Assembly (NCBI GenBank): GCA_018883265.1 | Contig: VEQK01000014.1 | Location: 1-44,409 of the forward strand | Source: Rhodocyclaceae bacterium | GTDB taxonomy: Bacteria > Pseudomonadota > Gammaproteobacteria > Burkholderiales > Rhodocyclaceae | Direction of reading: 5' to 3' | DNA: 44,409 nt | In this document: piece after piece, positions 44,125 to 44,409 of the stretch | Position numbering within the stretch: the first letter of the stretch is position 1 | Layout: each line of letters starts with the position of its first letter | The notes under the pieces: generated by a model | What the model was told of the DNA's origin: nothing | The model's database searches: none | What the model saw: the letters and a program-made list of their open reading frames with translations, nothing else | Made by a program: the position numbers and the translations under genes

Positions 44125-44143
44125 GTCAGATCTGCTCTGAGGC

Positions 44144-44409
44144 TTAGCCGCAGGTACCTACTGCGCCGCAGGCGGTACAGAAGTCACAACCATCCTTGCG
44201 GATCATGGTGGTATTACCGCACTCGCTGCACAGCTTGCCTTGAACCGGCTTCACAGAGCCTTCTTCGGTCGGTGCCTGCAGGATGCCCATCTGCTTTACC
44301 GGGAAGCCGTTCTCATCGAGGATGCCCAGCATGTTGTAGCGGTGCAGGATGAGGTGCGCCAGGTAGGCGATGGTCGACGGGTAGGTCTGCTGCTTGCGCG
44401 AACCCGGTA
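44144..44409 (-). CDS. nrdJ: Vitamin B12-dependent ribonucleotide reductase, C-terminal end (partial)
   Basis: Only the last 88 residues are in the window; the frame is open to the window end. The end reads KLCSECGNTTMIRKDGCDFC, then TACGAVGTCG. This is the Cys-rich zinc-ribbon-like tail typical of the class II (adenosylcobalamin) reductase NrdJ. PGSRKQQTYPSTIAYLAHLI and HRYNMLGILDENGFPVKQMG precede it. The enzyme makes deoxyribonucleotides without oxygen need. The main body and active site lie outside the window. Confidence 0.88.
   Translation of the reverse strand, partial: PGSRKQQTYPSTIAYLAHLILHRYNMLGILDENGFPVKQMGILQAPTEEGSVKPVQGKLCSECGNTTMIRKDGCDFCTACGAVGTCG

Overview
The window is ordinary chromosome of a free-living, respiring, GC-rich Gram-negative proteobacterium, with a few small accessory patches. 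The gene set points to a beta- or gammaproteobacterium, with some lean to Betaproteobacteria from the PhaB type and DUF1841. It includes tig-clpP-clpX-lon in that order, an rnfABCDGE-nth cluster, an LpxL-like lipid A acyltransferase, AcnB, Bpt and class 2 PyrD. Flavocytochrome c sulfide dehydrogenase (fccAB) suggests sulfide oxidation, phaB suggests polyhydroxyalkanoate synthesis, and the tail of nrdJ suggests a B12-dependent ribonucleotide reductase. I cannot name a genus from sequence alone.

Layout. 1-3.4 kb: tRNA-Leu(UAG), then small envelope or exported genes (a basic Gly/Lys-rich secreted protein, a glycine-zipper lipoprotein, a Rap1a/Tai-like protein, a DUF3300 protein with a long Gly-rich tail, and a periplasmic ClpP-fold protein). 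3.5-6.4 kb: fccA-fccB, a ferredoxin/flavodoxin-NADP reductase and a small orphan protein. 6.4-9.9 kb: an exported metallo-beta-lactamase-fold hydrolase, and katG preceded by a 31-codon ORF. 10-12.8 kb: lipid A acyltransferase-like gene, a short prepilin peptidase and a patatin lipoprotein. 12.9-20.1 kb: a Tim44-like protein divergent from tig-clpP-clpX-lon. 20.4-23.7 kb: a DEAD-box helicase with a long basic tail, then cbpA-cbpM. 23.7-24.7 kb: tRNA-Val(UAC) followed by a MntA-HepT toxin-antitoxin pair, ending in a duplicated piece of the same tRNA. 24.7-27.1 kb: two MFS transporters. 27.3-28.1 kb: phaB. 28.2-34.6 kb, minus strand: rnfABCDGE, nth and a DUF1841 gene. 34.8-37.3 kb, minus strand: pyrD, bpt and an NlpC/P60 peptidase. 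37.7-40.8 kb: acnB and a small exported protein. 40.8-44.4 kb: mgtA, divergent mazEF, and the 3' end of nrdJ.

How the genes fit together. Electrons from sulfide pass through FccAB to the respiratory chain. The Rnf complex exchanges electrons between ferredoxin and NAD(H) coupled to an ion gradient, and the FNR gene gives a second ferredoxin/NADP(H) link. KatG deals with peroxide. Trigger factor, ClpXP, Lon, CbpA/CbpM and the helicase form a protein and RNA quality-control block.

The most unusual structure is the 22-nt exact duplication of the tRNA-Val anticodon arm. It brackets the tRNA 3' half, its terminator and the mntA-hepT pair, and looks like the scar of a tRNA-targeted insertion with no integrase left. 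Other points of interest are nested inverted repeats at the mazEF promoter, a perfect 16-bp palindrome upstream of phaB, a heat-shock-like promoter ahead of cbpAM, and a possible small leader ORF before katG. I found no wholly new multi-gene system.
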